Shown: positions 10,886-22,769, counted from the first letter of the stretch. The stretch is DNA of 64,000 bases from Ceriagrion tenellum (GCA_963169105.1 OY720639.1:95864559-95928558), one strand, 5' to 3'. Notes: generated by a model from the letters alone, not told the origin. A program made the numbers and translations.

Positions 10886-11335
10886 CTGTAGTCCGCCTAT
10901 TGAGCCATCTTAATTGTGGAATTCAAAAAGCAGGGTAGTTAATAAGACTAAAGTGTAATAATGTTTGGTAATTTTTTTAAATTTATGTAACGAAGATTTC
11001 ATTTTTAAACTATCTTTACACGTGATCATTATCCTCTTGTTATTTTTAATGATGCTTCATCTTTTTACATCAATTCATCTCTAATATGGATTGGCTATAG
11101 ACGATTCTAGGAATCATAGAGTCTATCTGGGAGTGGAGATCCTTTTGTTTCCACTCGTGAGTCATGTTCGCGTGACATGAGAATTCACCATTTTCGCGCG
11201 AAGCTAGTGCTTCACCGGGAGGGGCAAGTGATGTTCCGCTGAGATAACTTTCCACCGCGAACGTAAATCGATGATTGATTCCTTTCGTGAATGAGCCAAT
11301 TTTATGGCGAATGTAGACTTATGATTGTTGTCTGT

Positions 11336-12227
11336 TAAGGCGGCTTTACACGTACAAGTTGACTACTATGGAAGTATCGAGTGTTGCAATATCTCGAGTC
11401 GTATCGCCACTCGCAGGGCATCGTTCTGCTTACAAACAACTTCCGGCTTTTCCCAAACCAACAGACGACGGAAGTAAACAATAAATTTGGTGATTAAGAA
11501 AATTACCCATATTTGGCAAAAATGGCGCTCGTATATCGATGTTCAAGTCCCATAGGCGTTCGCGGGGTGTAATAAATTTGGATATTTTACATTTATTGTA
11601 CATTATTGCATCTGACAGAAGCGATGAAATAAGAGTGATACGCTGCCGAACAGATAAGTACAAAAACTCGTTCCCTCCGCGCACAATAAGCGATCACAAT
11701 AAAAACTGAGCTCCACTAAATACACCCCCATAATACACGTAAGGTTTTGGCAGGTGAAATGGTGACATCTTTACACGGCTGGTGACCTAACACCCCCTGC
11801 CACACGCCCATGCGGCTGCTCGCATGGTATTATTCAGATGTCTCAAGTTTTCGAATTGTGACAATAATTATAACTATCAAATATCAGATAAGTCGTAAAT
11901 TACAAATAAATATTTACATGCTCAAAATTGAAGCCTCTTCCTAAAAATTCATTAGGTAGTTGTTAATAGTTATAATCTCCGTTTGCAGTCATGTGTCAGA
12001 GGTTTTACTGGATACGATGCGATTTTATCGCAGAATCGGTATACGACTTGCAGGAAAAATGAAGCCAGTCTATTTTCCTGGCAGGTGCGAACCTCGTTTG
12101 TTTACTGCCACTAACGACCCCTAGTACCATGGAAGTCCTGGCCTACTCATCGAAGTGTCGATTGTTAACAACTTGCAAGGCTTCTGTCAAGGAAGTGACT
12201 TTCATGTGTAAAACCTCCCTCTTATAG
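11336..12227. mobile_element. possible TIR element containing a LINE insertion
   Basis: The left end reads TAAGGCGGCTTTACACGTAC. The reverse complement of the right end reads TAAGAGGGAGGTTTTACACA, and both continue with AAGTTGACT/AAAGTCACT and later TATCGAGTGTTG/AATCGACACTTCG segments. This matches the layout of a non-autonomous DNA element with GGCTTTACACG-type ends. The 11.52-11.84 kb LINE end sits inside it and is probably a later insertion. The inverted ends are imperfect, and no duplicated target could be confirmed beyond TTA/TAA. Confidence 0.4.
11524..11840 (+). mobile_element. 5'-truncated LINE end
   Basis: Forward codons near 11605-11709 read SDRSDEIRVIRCRTDKYKNS, then FPPRTISDHNKN and a stop. 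This is the C-terminal signature of the same CR1/Jockey-like family as at 2.8 kb (compare CRTDRYxNSFFPRTI). Upstream codons (NLDILHLLYI) fit the same frame. The 3' UTR includes GGTGACCTAACACCCCCTGC and CACACGCCCATGCGG, then GCATGGTATTATTCAGATG, matching the conserved tail although the last GTAGAT repeats are mutated. The 84-codon antisense frame over it is a shadow. Confidence 0.75.
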
Positions 12228-15200
12228 TCTTGAGGTGGGCGTTGCCCTAAGCAACGAGATTTACAGTTGTCTTTGTTTTCCCCTTGTTTCTGCCGTCGAA
12301 GCTTGCCATTGCCGGAGGCGATTTCTAATTACAGTCTTGTTGAAGAAATATTCATTTCTTGTTGATGTAATCGTAAAATTATTAGGGTATATCGGAATGC
12401 GATCACTTTGTTAATGCATGTTATCATTTTTTAACTCGATTTAATTTACTGAAGCTGTTGAGAAATAGTTGGCCAATTATTTAGGGCTAACTAGAACACG
12501 TCTCAGTTCAAGTTTGCTACAAAGCGAAAGTTGCCAGTATACGTGGTGCTTTATGAAACCTACGATGCCACAGTACTTCAAAGTGGCTCTTATTAAGGTA
12601 TTTCAGTAAAAGTCAGCCGTTAATAACTTTTATAGTGTTCATTCCAGCTTGTTTCCATTGATGGCGTTGCGATCGGAAAGAAATTCGTATTGAGTAAAAT
12701 TTTTCGCATAGTAATTAATTATAAAACAGTTTTGAATGCCTTTCAGTCGTTTCTAACAAAAATTGATTAGTTGCCAAAAATTAGTTAACAGTTCTCCGTG
12801 GGTACCCGTCCTTTCGTATCCCTGTAGCTTGTGGTACACCTGGAATCAAGTGTGTGATATTGGTGTGCTCCTTTGCTCGAATATACGTTGCCGAGTATGT
12901 TCCAAATCTTTTTAAAAGCATTAAATATGTCTATCCATTTCATTTCCAAATTGGGATAAAGCGTTCTGCTTGCGAGTTTCATCGGGTGATTGTGTGCTAA
13001 TCTGTCCTTTTGCCACGATAAGACTTTTATATCATATCTCTGACTGCCTATCTGGTAATCAAAGCTTATCTATCAATGAATAATTATAGAATTTACAAGG
13101 TTGATGTATCTAGGTCATCATGGATACTTTGGATAATCATAAATGGATATTTTGGAGAATGTAAGGCTTCTCGGAATCGGTTAGACTTATTGCAGATGTA
13201 TGTGAATAAAGCGGCTTGAGCATATTTAGTTAATTTAACATTTCATTTACTGATTATACATCCAAAGCTATCAAATAACACAGAATCAATTAAGATCTCA
13301 CCATTAGCTAATCCTCGTTGGAATCCTCAACGTATCTATAGTAATCAAGATTTCCATCTATTTAATATTATTACGGTACTTCGACGTTTGGTGGCATTAT
13401 TGTGCAGAATGAAAGAAATTATGTTCACACTATGTGTGTGAAATAGTTTTTTCCCCATTATGTTAACCTAATAGTCTTGCTCAGTTGACCCTTTTTATTG
13501 CTATTCTCGTCTGTTTAGCATCATCGTATATTGTTAATAGCCGTCGGTACAATTAAAAAAATGGCGCATTGGAAATATATTATTATTTAGGTATTTCCGT
13601 ATTATTTCTACAGTTGAGATTTATTTTATTAAGAACTACTGGCTGTATTTAAATGTTTGTTTAAATCTTGTTTAAGCTATAATTACCTTTTTAAATTTTT
13701 TTAAGCACTGCCACATTTTGAATATTCTGTGCCTAACTGAATTCAGCGTTATGCTGTGAAGTGAATGAAATTTTTCTATTTTAAAAGCCAGTTGTACGCT
13801 CACAAAAGTGCCCATTATTGAAATTGCCCCGCCATTCCATAATACCCTTGATACGGCATTAATTCGCTGGAGTCCCGCTCTTGTAATTTCAATTTATCAT
13901 TCGTTCGAGCGTTTTGAAATGGAAATTCTCCGCAAATGTGTGGGTGGCCTATTCTTTGGATCGTTTCTCTTTTGCGGTGATACTTGGCGATATTTGGGTG
14001 TCAGATATCTGCTTTGTAGATCTTTCCCAGATTTAATTTGAAACGGTGAGATATTGAGCGCTCTGTGTGCATGGAACAGCGTATCTAACTGCCAGAGGTA
14101 GCACAGATATGATTTCAATTTAGATCAGGCTCGGACTAAACTCGCTTGAAAATTTAATTGAACTACTGGTCAATTTTTAAAGGGTGCTCGTCTTTTAAAT
14201 AATCGAAGCCTTGGATTTGAGACTGAAATTTCTGTGCTTGGGGATAATATTTACCGCGAATTCGAATTCGGCGCTGGTGTCCCATGGATGAAATTTAAAA
14301 AAATTGTAATTGATCTAGACAAGATGAATTGTGTGAATGAGTTTTTTTTGTGACATTAAGAGTACGTGTAGTTTCATGAGGTTGAGAGTCATTTCCGCTG
14401 CTAATCTTGGCCAATTATTTCATGATGACAACCGATTAGGGATTACTACGTCAAAATAATGGTAGGAGGATATAAATTTTATTGTGGCTTGAAGGTATGT
14501 CCTATCTGTATTAGAGGGATTGTCCTTTGTGTTTTCCTAGATCATCGGTAGAATTATAAGTAATGGATCGATCTGATTATCCAATGAATCAATAGTGTTC
14601 TAATTTAATGAATACCATCGAATTATTCTTAGTTTTTAGCCTTAGTAATGCATTTGTAATGAGCTGTGTGTTTGCTATCTGATGATAACAGGGAGATTTT
14701 AATTAAATATTATAGTTTTATAATTTATAATTTTATTTTTTAATCATAAAAAATGTATAAAATGTATAATTTTAAGTAATTTTTATAAAATTACTTACAA
14801 GCTATCGAAGCGACTTTTGTCAGCATTTCATTGTACAGTTTTGAAACCAGAAGCACGGCTATTCCGTAAAATCCTGCTCCATAAATACAGATTTTATGGA
14901 CATGCGTCATGGTAAACGAGCGCAAATTAATAAAATTAGCAGTTTTAATGTTGATTCTACGAAGTTTTGTTCGTATAAGTTTATCGTAACGAATTTATGG
15001 GTAAAATTTTCCCGGGAACACCGGCTACTTTTTGTTAATGGTGTAGTGTGTTTTTTTCTTGCATGTGCGTGAAAGAAGCCTGATTGTGTTTCGTCCTCTG
15101 TTGCTTTAATTTTGCGTTGCTGTTTCGATGGAGAACTGTGCAAAAGGTCAATGTCTTGTTTCCGGGTGGTTTTTGGATGAGGAAATACTGCGCATGTATT

Positions 15201-15290
15201 GTTTGCATTCGTCTCGTAAGGCGAAGGGGAAGAAGGGTGAGTAAATAAATGGGAAACGTCGAAAGAGATTCGGGAGTGGGGGTGGAGACG
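12228..15290. other. unassigned, mostly AT-rich sequence
   Basis: About 3 kb without a supportable gene or repeat. The stretch 14690-14800 is very AT-rich and includes GTAATTTTTATAAAATTAC, a near-perfect short palindrome. Frames of 65-77 codons at 12.8 and 13.8 kb have no recognisable similarity. It could equally be intron or intergenic. Confidence 0.35.
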
Positions 15291-15297
15291 AGCAGGA

Positions 15298-15328
15298 AAC
15301 TCCCACAAGAGGTCCTCTTGTGGGAGTT
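15298..15328. repeat. perfect 15 bp hairpin palindrome
   Basis: AACTCCCACAAGAGG is followed by one T and then its exact reverse complement, 31 bases in all. There is no T-run after it as for a bacterial terminator, and this is eukaryotic DNA. It is the only such structure in the surrounding 2 kb. Function unknown. Confidence 0.85.
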
Positions 15329-15329
15329 A

Positions 15330-15815
15330 TGAAAGGAGGGGATTATTACTGCGGGAGGAGGGCGTCCTTTATACGTGACGTTATTGCCTTCATGATTCAA
15401 AAGGTTAACGACCATCGGAATAGAAATAGGGCGTCTTTTGTCGTGTGCTAGGCTAAGGCTTTAGCTGCAACTTGTGATCTATTTTCCGTTGTTCTGGTTG
15501 TTTGGCTGTCCATTTTCCTCCATTAGTGGTCATTAACGTGTACTCCGTGGTTAAGAGATAGATGTTAAGGAATTATCTGTTTAGGTACGTACTAATGATT
15601 GAATTATTTAAGCCTAGGATGCTCACCAATTTAATCTATTTATCGCTGTTTTGCATCCTCCTTGTGGTGACTTACTGCTCATGTTCATGCTATCGATTGA
15701 GGCACTATTTTCCGCCAATCTCCGCTAGGTACGTTTTTTTCTTAATGATTAGTGTATTGTATATAATATTCCCTTGTGTCCAAAGTACTAATGCGCCCAA
15801 TTCCGATGTTCTCTT
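15330..15815. other. unassigned sequence
   Basis: No recognisable feature. The 94-codon plus-strand frame at 15562-15846 is rich in leucine, tyrosine, phenylalanine and cysteine, as expected of AT-rich DNA, and has no known relative. Confidence 0.3.
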
Positions 15816-15819
15816 ATGC

Positions 15820-16850
15820 CTCGTCTACACTGCATGTGCATTTTAGTAGGGTTTACTTAATAGTAGCACTTAGATGCAGACGAGCGTCTACACGCCGATA
15901 TTAAATCTACGGTAGCCACAGGTAGTGTTTATAGAAAGAACTTCGCATTTTGCGAGTGTTTGAGCATATTTTGGTGATTTATAAACAAGCATAACAACAC
16001 AAAATTAATGGATAAGAAGAGTAACACGAACACTAAACTCCTCTTACAAATTATCTAAACTCAAGTATGATGCAAATGACAATCGCAACTCCTCGACCTA
16101 TCGATGACGAGGCCTCGACTGCCTCGATGGAACGCTATCGATATCTTACAAGTACAATTAAGAGGACTCCTCACTTATGGTAGTGCGAGTGAGATAGTTC
16201 CCTAATCATAATAGATACCATATTCAAATTATACTTTTTTACAATTTTTTTTCGAGTTTTAATCTCACCAGCTGTGAGACACACGAATTGAATATTGCAT
16301 TATTAAATGTGCAATAACATAGTTTTACATGACAGAAATTGTCAGTAATCAAATGAAAATATCTAAATAAGTCTTTAACTTGATTCATTTTTTTCACGAG
16401 GTACGTTTGAAACTCCATCAAAACGGAAGGTTTATTATGATTCCAAAGAATTTGCTGCAGTGACCATATGATTAATTTTCAAAAATAGTTGAGAAATCAC
16501 ATAAACTGCACACTTGATTTTTTGCCGAGATCTAGGTTTTAGGAATTCCTCATTTGTTAAATAAGGTCTCTCTGGAGTTCATACACATACAATTTCCCAT
16601 ATAAAAGGGCCGGTATTTTCTGGCAAATATCTCGGAAAGTAATGTGGTAAGGGGCTGAATTTTTTGTGTCAACGGATTGGTGATATAGTTTTCTTTAAAA
16701 TGAGACCAATTTCATTGATTTCTTGGTAAAATGATTTTTCGCTCGATCTACCTTAAGTGATGAGAGAGCGTCTACACTGTGCACTTAAGTGAAAGGTGCA
16801 ATTAAATGGCCACTTCAGTGGTCCGTGTAGACGCGGCGTTAGACGTGATG
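15820..16850. repeat. CGTCTACAC-bordered repeat, split by MITE X
   Basis: CGTCTACACTG occurs at about 15825 and again at 16773, and CGTCTACACGCCG at about 15889. The right side ends with GTGTAGACGCGGCG near 16829-16842. Internal inversions pair GCGTCTACAC with GTGTAGACGC around 16772-16838, and CTCGTCT-GCAT with ATGCAGACGAG around 15823-15888. GCGTCTACACGG-type ends recall non-autonomous DNA transposons with a terminal inverted repeat. Either one roughly 1 kb element was split by MITE X (16171-16760), or two short palindromic elements flank it. Confidence 0.4.
16171..16760 (+). mobile_element. MITE X, copy 1
   Basis: The left end reads TCACTTATGGTAGTGCGAGT, and the right end has CGCTCGATCTACCTTAAGTGA, giving terminal inverted repeats around (TCAC)TTAAGGTAG-T-GAGCGAGATA. 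Interior blocks shared with copies 2 and 3 include AGTTCCCTAATCATAATAGA, TTTTTTTCACGAGGTACG, TTCAAAAATAG, GAATTCCTCATTTGTTAAAT, TCTCTGGAGT and GGTAAGGGGCTGA. No transposase frame is present. The superfamily is not clear because no target-site duplication could be defined. Confidence 0.75.
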
Positions 16851-17129
16851 ACCCGTTATCCGGGCCACATATGAAGTTTTCAGTTGGGCCCTTATTCGGC
16901 ATGCGGGCGCTACTTGTTTTCAGTTGAAACTCTCTATTTGTAGATTTTGTTCACAGATAAACTTCGTCCAGGAAGCGGACGCCACTTTTTTGTTGTTTCC
17001 CCGCATTAGATTTCCCTGGAAGTTCCCTGGATGTATACATTCCTTCATAATAATTAGTATTGTACCTGCATTTTATATCTGGCACTGTAATTTTTTTTAA
17101 AATTATTATTTTAAATATTAAAAATATTC

Positions 17130-17170
17130 AAAAACGCACCCAAAATATTAAGTATTTTGGGTGCGTTTTT
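17130..17170. repeat. 18 bp hairpin at the 3' side of a LINE copy
   Basis: Positions 17130-17147 (AAAAACGCACCCAAAATA) are exactly complementary to 17153-17170, with a five-base spacer. The right arm belongs to the coding end of the adjacent antisense LINE (residues KNAP are encoded there on the minus strand), so the left arm looks like a short inverted copy of it. Confidence 0.8.
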
Positions 17171-17745
17171 GACTAGAGCTCTGCTTTTATTACCTCTTAT
17201 TGTGCGTGGAAAGAACGAATATTTGTGCCTCTATGTTCTGCAATGTATCCCTCTTAATTTATCGCTTCTGTCTAACTTAAAAATGTTGTGCGGCGTCAAA
17301 ACGATATTCTCTGTGCCTCGCAGAAACACTCCCCTTCTGAATTTCTCATGCTATCTAAGCCCAAAGTCGAAGGCCTGTAAATTATTTGTTCCATAAGCTG
17401 AAATTTCAGCGTCCGAGTCTTTAGCGTCTCCCAACCTCCCTCTTACAGCTGTGGAACCCTATTTTTTCGCTCGTAGCATTTTTCACGAAGTGAGCTGTTT
17501 TCCTTTGTATTTTATTATTTTTTTGGATGAAATCATTCTGTCCAGGGTCCAAAATGCTCGCGGCGTATTCGACGTGTGGCCAATCCAGAGCGAAGAAGCG
17601 CATATATTTCACTTTTTCTTCCGACGGCCTTCTCACTATACGCTTGATGAAACCAAGTTTCTTGAAATCTGTGCTGCACCTGTTTTGTGTGTGTGTTCCC
17701 CACGAGAAGTCTGACATTAAGATAATTCCAGGTATTTGAATTCAT
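17150..17745 (-). mobile_element. antisense LINE remnant, C-terminal half of ORF2
   Basis: On the minus strand, codons at 17421-17717 read FSWGTHTQNRC, FKKLGFIKRIVR, VEYAASILDPGQ and IQRKTAHFVKNATS. These match the FSWxxHI, KLGFLKRNLR, LEYASxVWDP and VQRRAARFV segments of CR1/Jockey-like ORF2. After a frame change, LKTRTLKFQLMEQI follows, and then LDRSDKLRGIHCRT, a stop, and YSFFPRTIRGNKS down to about 17160. The segments are in the correct order over 590 bp, but with at least two frame changes and two stops, so it is a dead copy. It lacks the GTAGAT tail at its left end. Plus-strand frames here are shadows. Confidence 0.82.
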
Positions 17746-17749
17746 CTGA

Positions 17750-18485
17750 CGACGTTTTTATTAACTTCAATCGCTGTTCTATCTAGCATTGTTCAGATAC
17801 GCCAGTAAACAACAAGTTTTTACCCAAACATTGTGATAGGTACATTTGGCGTCTGTATTTTGAAGTAGACCCTCAAGCTGAACGATTAAAAAAAACTTCG
17901 TTTATTGACTTTGGTAATTATTTCTTGGTACGTGATGGTAGATATTAGAGTAGAGGTATTTCAAAGCAAGTATAATAATTATTGACGCATATGGGTCGAG
18001 GGAAGTGAGGTTTCCCCCCTTTGGGCCACTTGAGATTTATTATAACAGACTAGAGCTCAGAAAAATGCGCCTCAAGGTTTCGTCTTGAGTCGCTTTATAT
18101 TAGAGTGCATCAGGACTTGAGTTCTTGGTCCTTCGGTTCATTGGTGTCTCCTTGCTAATCGCATGCATTTTGAGTGGTATCGATTCCTCGCAATCTCTAT
18201 TGATTTGTCAGGAATGCGTTTTGATAATTTGCGATAACATCCAATCTACATAGATTGGCGCCAATCCAAGATTGTGTGCAATCAATCCTGGAGTGTGACA
18301 GATCAAATAGCCTGTTATCTGAAAATATCTGGTTTGATGGCGAAAGAGTTCACTGGTTTTTTCTGGATTGCGTGGCTAAGGACAAATAATCAATAACATC
18401 AAAAAAGACACTATTCGTCCTCTTAATTGCTGAGAACCCCATATTTATTATTTTAGAAGACGAAATGAAACTGTTCTTTAGTTTT
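17750..18485. other. unassigned sequence
   Basis: No gene or family is recognised. Near 18239-18270 there are two adjacent short palindromes (CCAATCTACATAGATTGG and TTGGCGCCAA), which are probably fortuitous. Confidence 0.3.
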
Positions 18486-18489
18486 GTTT

Positions 18490-18900
18490 GTACGTGATAA
18501 AGCTTGTACTTTATCACCATTGTTGTACAACTTTAGATAAATTTCTCCAATGGCTGTAATTATTGGCACCACTCGTAAAAAGTAAAGTCAGTCATTCTTC
18601 AGATAGTGTTTGTAGATATAATCCAGGCATCCTTAATCTCTTTAGACCTGTGAAATATTCCATTTTGGGTTGAGTGTGTGTGTTTCTGAGTGGTCACTGA
18701 CGAGGAATTAGCATTCCCGTAAACCACCACGGAGCTGGTTTTCTGGTTGAGAGGTTGTGGTTGGTCACTGACGTTTCCGTGAAACCAAAGAAGTAAATAT
18801 AATTTTTTTCTTTTGACGAGTGGTGATAATAATTGTGGCCATTGGAGAAATTTTTTGCCTAAATGTGTTACATTACGAGGCCATAGAGCTCAAGTTTCCT
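18490..18900. repeat. foldback element with about 36 bp inner arms
   Basis: Positions 18541-18575 (ATTTCTCCAATGGCTGTAAT, then TATTGGCACCACTCG) correspond to the reverse complement of 18817-18852 (CGAGTGGTGATAATAATTGT, then GGCCATTGGAGAAA). Weaker similarity extends outward through TGTACAACTTTAGATAAA/TGTAACACATTTAGGCAAA. The centre contains two direct TGGTCACTGACG copies (about 18694 and 18761). Just left is a short hairpin, GTGATAAAG-CTTGTA-CTTTATCAC. No protein-coding content is seen. Confidence 0.6.
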
Positions 18901-19138
18901 TGATTTTATATCACCATTATTGATGCCAAACGACCGCACCGGTTATCCAGTGAGAAAGTTTCCTTTTAATCCTCGAAAATGGAGAAGGGAAGCCAAAATG
19001 CTGGTTTCTGTCTATGTCTGATTTACAATATCATGCCATTTATATCATGGAAAATCGACGAAATATGAATGCTCAGGTCAACAAGCTGGAATTTTATAGC
19101 TTGAGATTGGGAATTGGGTTTGGTTTTAACCGTCTGTT

Positions 19139-19474
19139 CTATCTCATCCTTTTCTATATAGTAATTCGTTTCGATTTCTCACCGACCAGTTCTTTGCTAC
19201 GCTTTAGCCTAACTTCTATTGCTCCTGGAAGGACCTGAAGATTGTAACAATTGCAAATAGGAACACTGCACCAGTTTCTGAGATCTTCTTTGTGGAAGTC
19301 TTTTTTAGAAGAAAGTCTTTTTAGAAGATCTCGGAAACTGTTGCAGTGTTCCTATTTGCAATTGTTGCATTGTTCCGGTCCTTCCAGGAGCAATAAAAGT
19401 TAGGCTAAAGCGTAGCAAAGAAATGGTCGGGGAGAAATCGAAACGAATTTCTATATAGAAAATGATGAGATATA
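19139..19474. mobile_element. long-arm foldback element
   Basis: The left arm 19139-19290 and right arm 19323-19474 are reverse complements over about 150 bp at roughly 90% identity by eye. Shared blocks include TTTGCTACGCTTTAGCCTAA, TTGCTCCTGGAAGGACC, AATTGCAAATAGGAACACTG and GAGATCTTCT. The 32-base spacer is TTTAGAAGAAAGTC-like and itself repetitive. The two 74-codon frames on opposite strands (19014-19238 and 19305-19529) encode nearly the same peptide because the arms are copies. That is an artefact of the inversion and not a gene pair. Confidence 0.85.
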
Positions 19475-19499
19475 GGAAAGGATATAGTGAAAGTGACGA

Positions 19500-21000
19500 C
19501 AGTGAAGGATTGGTATTAATTTTAAGCATTCTTCCTGTGTTAATCCGATTGTCTTGATCGGTTAGATTTCATGAAACCTTCTTACTTTCTGAGGAAATTT
19601 CTTTTACTGTATTACTTCCGTGTGAGATAAAAAGTTGCGGAACGCTAGTGACGTATAAAAAGATATCGGGAAGGTGCAGGAACTAATTAAGCAGGGGAAA
19701 ATGTGGAAAACAGAAATGAACGGAGGATTCAGAAATATTTGATCCTTAACATCTTAAAATCATTCATGTCTCGACATGACTTGTGCATCCATAGTGAATC
19801 TTAAATACTACGGGAAAATATCGACGAGTTACCCATAGACAACGGTCGAGGAACTTGTGTGTTAGGTGAATGATGAACTAGATTACCCGGCTAGTCAGTA
19901 TAAATACTTCCTAGATCAAATGAAACATCCCTTAAAAATGCAATAGTTGACTTGGTACTTTCAACGCGCTTTGTGTCGTGTAGTTTTGCCAGGGAAAACA
20001 TGATTTGCAGCAAAAACGGGTGTCGTTGGGCCCGTGTGTCTGTCCGTGTTATCGTGCGTGTTATCTCGAGTAAATACCTCTATTTTATCAAGAGGGAATG
20101 CTAAAACCAGTTCATGCATGTCTGAAGTGAAGCTAAGGGACTGGAATCAATGTACTTCGGGAAAAATATTGGAATCGCGTCCCTCTAGCGTGTCTTAATA
20201 ATGCACCTTAGTCACTAGTGAGAGTTCAGGCGAGATAGGTGGAAATTCTTCGAGTTGTTCGATCCTCAGTGGTGGCACGCAAATCAGGAGTTTCCCTAGG
20301 ACCTATATGGAGTCGGTTTGCGTGCGAATGTCGAGGGACACCTGTTGGTGCCGTCTGTTGGGAACCATTTCCAAGACTTGTGGAAAACGAGTTATTCCCC
20401 CTGAAAAAGTCGAAATGCTCACCGCTTCCCATATAGATAGTGAAGCTATTTTTGGTTTTAGCTGCTGTCGGCAGAGAAAGCAATGGAAATAGTTTTTCTA
20501 TTGGAGGTCATTTAAGGCAGCTCCTTACCGAAATACATTTAATATTCTTTACCTTGTACTCCTGCCGTCGATATCCGTGGCTGAATAAAATTTCGATCTA
20601 CACGAAGGAGTATAGCTAACGAAAGTAGAGTCTTTGTTTATATTTTTTGGAAAACCCGTGAGATAACAACACCCATTTTTTAAAATGGATATTTTTTCCA
20701 TTTCGTCCGCTACTGGTAGATTTTTAAAATTTATTTGTAACGAGTGATCATTACTTCCTTGATATTGTAACGAGTAACCATTACTAATTACCTAAGGTGC
20801 GTGACCTTAAATTTTCGAGTATTTTTCACCTTGTTAACAGTCTTTCATTATGTATAAAATGATTTTTAACCTATCCTTTGATTTACGTTCGTTTGATATA
20901 TTTTTAAAATCAACCTCCTATTTTGAAATAGCATTCATTCGTTTGGGGCTTCATCGAGTTTAGGTCTTTATACAGCCATGCTAGTGTTTACTTCACTGTA
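19500..21000. other. unassigned sequence
   Basis: No gene is supported. The 20226-20492 stretch is open on both strands (61-85 codons) and slightly GC-richer, without recognisable domains. Near 20739-20787 there is a short direct repeat, GTAACGAGTGATCATTACT and GTAACGAGTAACCATTACT. Confidence 0.3.
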
Positions 21001-21029
21001 TGGTAATCTATTCTTCCTGTACTGCTCTA

Positions 21030-21980
21030 TCTATTTTCCTTACCCTAAACCTCTATTAAGTTCCTCATTTTTTCTGCCTGCAGCCCTAGATATATGTATT
21101 GAATAGGCCTTTGATTCTATTAATCACGATATTTAGGTGCAAAAGTTAAAGCCTTCTCGAACATCATTAAACATTCCTAATCTCTCTCCTCCATTAAACA
21201 ATGTAATCCATTCCTCTTCTATCGAATTTATTACAGAGGGCTGTCACTCTCCCATACTTCTTCTATTCGCCTTTTCTATTTCCTCCCTCAACTTACCTTC
21301 TTTTCTTATCGTCTGTGGCGCCTCCCTCATCTTCCCAAATACTGATTTTCTAACTGCACTATACCTCCCCACACCCGTATTTCAAAATTTTCCAGTCCGC
21401 GGGCATCCTCTCTCCAGAAAGATCTATTTTCGGAGCCATTCATACCTTTGCTTTTCCCAACAATTTTAATACTCCGTTGACTTCATAACTTTGCTCTGAG
21501 TCCTTCTTATCAATTTCATTCTTTTTATAGACACTTCCTGATCGTATATAATTTTTCGACTTCTGTCCTTACCAGTTAACCCATTCACAGCCAGAATTCC
21601 CACCTGATCTATTTTCTCTTAACTTCTCATCACCTCCCAGTTTTCGACTTCTTAAACATTTCTTCTCCCCTGTATTTCTATATTGTAACTTAATCCCTAT
21701 CCTTTCACACTTTGATTACATATGACGAACTCATTGTTTGCATCCCTTGGCTGTTTACATTGCTCTAGCACGGATCTGTCTAATCTCCCAACTTCATTTC
21801 TATCCCTTTTCTATCTATGTTCATGCCTCTTTATAATCTCTGAGAGAACTGTAGATAGTTATGGTGATAACGGACAAGCTTTTCTTACTTTGCGACTATC
21901 GATTTCCATTCCGATACGCCAACTGCGGAACTTTATTCTGACGTCTTTCTTTGTAACGAATAATTTTTTTTTATCGTAAA
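21030..21980 (-). mobile_element. possible antisense LINE fragment
   Basis: The plus strand is pyrimidine-rich and the minus strand purine-rich, as in the other antisense RTE/L1-like fragments here. On the minus strand a readable piece runs SVFGKMREAPQTIRKEGKLR and continues EEIEKANRRSMGE, a charged segment that would fit the region between endonuclease and RT. On the plus strand at about 21095-21130, codons with stops read AFDSINHDI, which resembles RT motif A (AFDxxxHD). The two readings are on opposite strands, so at most one is meaningful. Confidence is low. Confidence 0.3.
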
Positions 21981-21999
21981 ATTTTTTGTGTGATTGCAT

Positions 22000-22760
22000 T
22001 GTACCCTTGACTCCCTTACGAGTGAAGCAGGTTCTTTGTAATTGAAATTTTGTGGAATTTTACAAAGTTACTTTTGCTTTCTTTCAATTCGGAGTATTTT
22101 CGCGTTTTATTTAGTTTAAGAATTGGCTATTTTTCAGAATTTATCATCGGATATTGAGGTTGAAGTGTGTGGCTATTTTATTGTAATATTTTCAATTGTA
22201 TTCAGGAATCGCGTTGCTTGTTGACTTATTTTTCGTCTGAAATTACTTCCGCGTGCCAAATTTAATGATGGATGAGAATGGTTCGTGGAGATACCTTTTC
22301 GTGTAGAAGGTTGAGTGTCAGTGAAAAACGTTGTGGTGGGTTTCTGACATTTGGGGAGATACCGTGCTGTGTGCTGTGTGTAGCTGCAGCCAAGTGGTGA
22401 TCATATCAGTCTCCGGTGCGTCCGCCTCTTTAGGTCTCATTTAGTGGCTCCATCTTGGCGCACAGGTGCGTTAGGAATTGACGAGTGTGACTTAAGTGTT
22501 TGTACGCCTTAGGTAAGTGCCTCCTTCGGGGTAGTTGTTATGCTTAAGACCCGTCCCCTAGTTAGTTATTAACACTTCGGTCCTAGAACGCGCTTACTTA
22601 AGGCAATCGTTTCCAATATCCATAAAGCTCTCAATGTCGTCTCATAACGTGTTGATTCTTGTTTTTATCCACGACGTTATCTTACGAGAAGCGAGAGCAA
22701 ATATTCTATCCTTCGCCGAAGAGAACTACTATAGGATAAGTAAAATAGATTGTTTAACTT
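22000..22760. other. unassigned sequence
   Basis: No coding or repeat signal could be supported. The right edge probably includes the 3' UTR of the antisense LINE that begins at about 22.77 kb. Confidence 0.3.
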
Positions 22761-22769
22761 TGGTCATCA

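Noticed and set aside
10653..10913. 86-codon frame rich in phenylalanine, a possible membrane peptide
   Set aside because: It is the translation of a 16 bp minisatellite; the periodic FWFFCFLVF pattern comes from the repeat.
15298..15328. Rho-independent terminator
   Set aside because: A perfect hairpin but without a U-tract, and the DNA is clearly eukaryotic.
19014..19529. Two similar small proteins on opposite strands
   Set aside because: They are the two arms of one inverted repeat read in each direction.
21095..21130. Plus-strand RT motif A (AFDSINHDI)
   Set aside because: Good word match but interrupted by stops on both sides and no RT motifs follow; neighbouring evidence favours minus-strand coding.
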